Notes under the pieces: model-generated | The model's database searches: none | What the model was told of the DNA's origin: nothing | Seen by the model: only the letters and a program-made list of their open reading frames with translations | Made by a program: the position numbers and the translations under genes | NCBI RefSeq assembly: GCF_019393635.1 | Contig: NC_057861.1 | Location: 742,564,732-742,628,731 of the forward strand | Direction: 5' to 3' | Origin: Dromiciops gliroides | Lineage: Eukaryota; Chordata; Mammalia; Microbiotheria; Microbiotheriidae | DNA length: 64,000 nt | Shown: positions 63,640 through 64,000 of the stretch, in pieces | Numbering within the stretch: the first letter of the stretch is position 1 | How the letters are laid out: the number at the start of each line of letters is the position of its first letter

Positions 63640-64000
63640 CCTTCGTCACAGAGAAGTAGAGTTACGCAAAACAAATCCACAAACAACACGTCTTTTTCCT
63701 TCTGCACATCTCACCCACCAAGAGGTGGGAGGCCTGTCTGTGGTCAGCCTGCCCTGCACATTGGCCAGAATCTGAGCTGCTTCTCCATTTTGTTATCGGG
63801 GCCATTGTGTGCATTGTGAGAATCCTCCTGGTTCTGCTCACTTCACTGCACCTTTATCTGTACCAATTTTCCCAGGTTTCTGCAAAGCCATCATGTTCTG
63901 TCACAAACCTTAACCATGATAGGTTCAGCCATTCCAGGCCCTCTTGCCCACTGCATTTCCACTGCTTTGCTACAACACAAAGTTCTGTGATAAATTTTTT
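63640..64000 (-). repeat. L1-type fragment running off the window
   Basis: caaaacaaatccacaaacaa, tcctcctggttctgctcact, tcactgcacctttatctgta, aggttcagccattccaggcc: the antisense L1 3' order. Confidence 0.55.

Noticed and set aside
1-64000. Clustered, regularly recurring repeats suggesting a CRISPR-like array
   Set aside because: The repeats are dispersed SINEs of about 150 bases with target duplications, in both orientations, in a mammalian genome.
60314-64000. Exon 12 of DENND6A
   Set aside because: I searched by eye for the expected next peptide and its acceptor and found only L1, a SINE and unmatched intron DNA.

Overview
The window is nuclear DNA of a marsupial, most likely an Australian lineage. 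The call rests on dozens of copies of a short MIR-headed SINE (head GGGGCAGCTAGGTGGC, body with GGACCTGAGTTCAAAT and CTTACTAGCTGTGTGACC, tail CCCCAATTGCCTCACC plus oligo-A). As I remember the families, this fits the WSINE1 type of Australian marsupials better than the South American opossum form. L2, MIR and old L1 copies are what a therian genome should hold. There are no bacterial genes, rRNA, tRNA or CRISPR.

One protein-coding gene is present, on the + strand: the 5' part of DENND6A (FAM116A), a DENN-domain protein known as an exchange factor for RAB14 in endosomal recycling. Eleven exons can be placed to the base (19473-19751, 38417-38455, 38534-38576, 47052-47164, 48021-48101, 50871-50976, 52195-52274, 55092-55154, 55497-55552, 59940-60062, 60218-60313). 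All introns are GT-AG, and the phases join into one open frame of 359 codons plus two bases. The window ends inside intron 11, so the rest of the gene lies to the right.

Layout: 1-19.3 kb is upstream intergenic DNA, mostly repeats with a few repeat-poor islands (best 10.13-10.99 kb). 19.33-19.80 kb is the CpG-island promoter and exon 1, which carries an 18-residue glutamate run. 19.75-38.4 kb is intron 1, opening with about 450 bases of C/T-rich DNA. 38.4-38.58 kb holds exons 2 and 3 split by a 78-base intron. 38.6-47.05 kb is intron 3 with a 3.3 kb L1-derived element. 47-60.3 kb holds exons 4-11 with old L1, L2, LTR and SINE insertions between them. 60.3-64 kb is intron 11, largely an old minus-strand L1.

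The strongest non-genic signal is the layering of mobile elements: SINEs inside LTRs and LINEs, LTRs inside L2, and three places where SINEs landed one after another in the same target site. Most small open frames are translations of SINE copies and are not genes. I found no sign of a new biological system.
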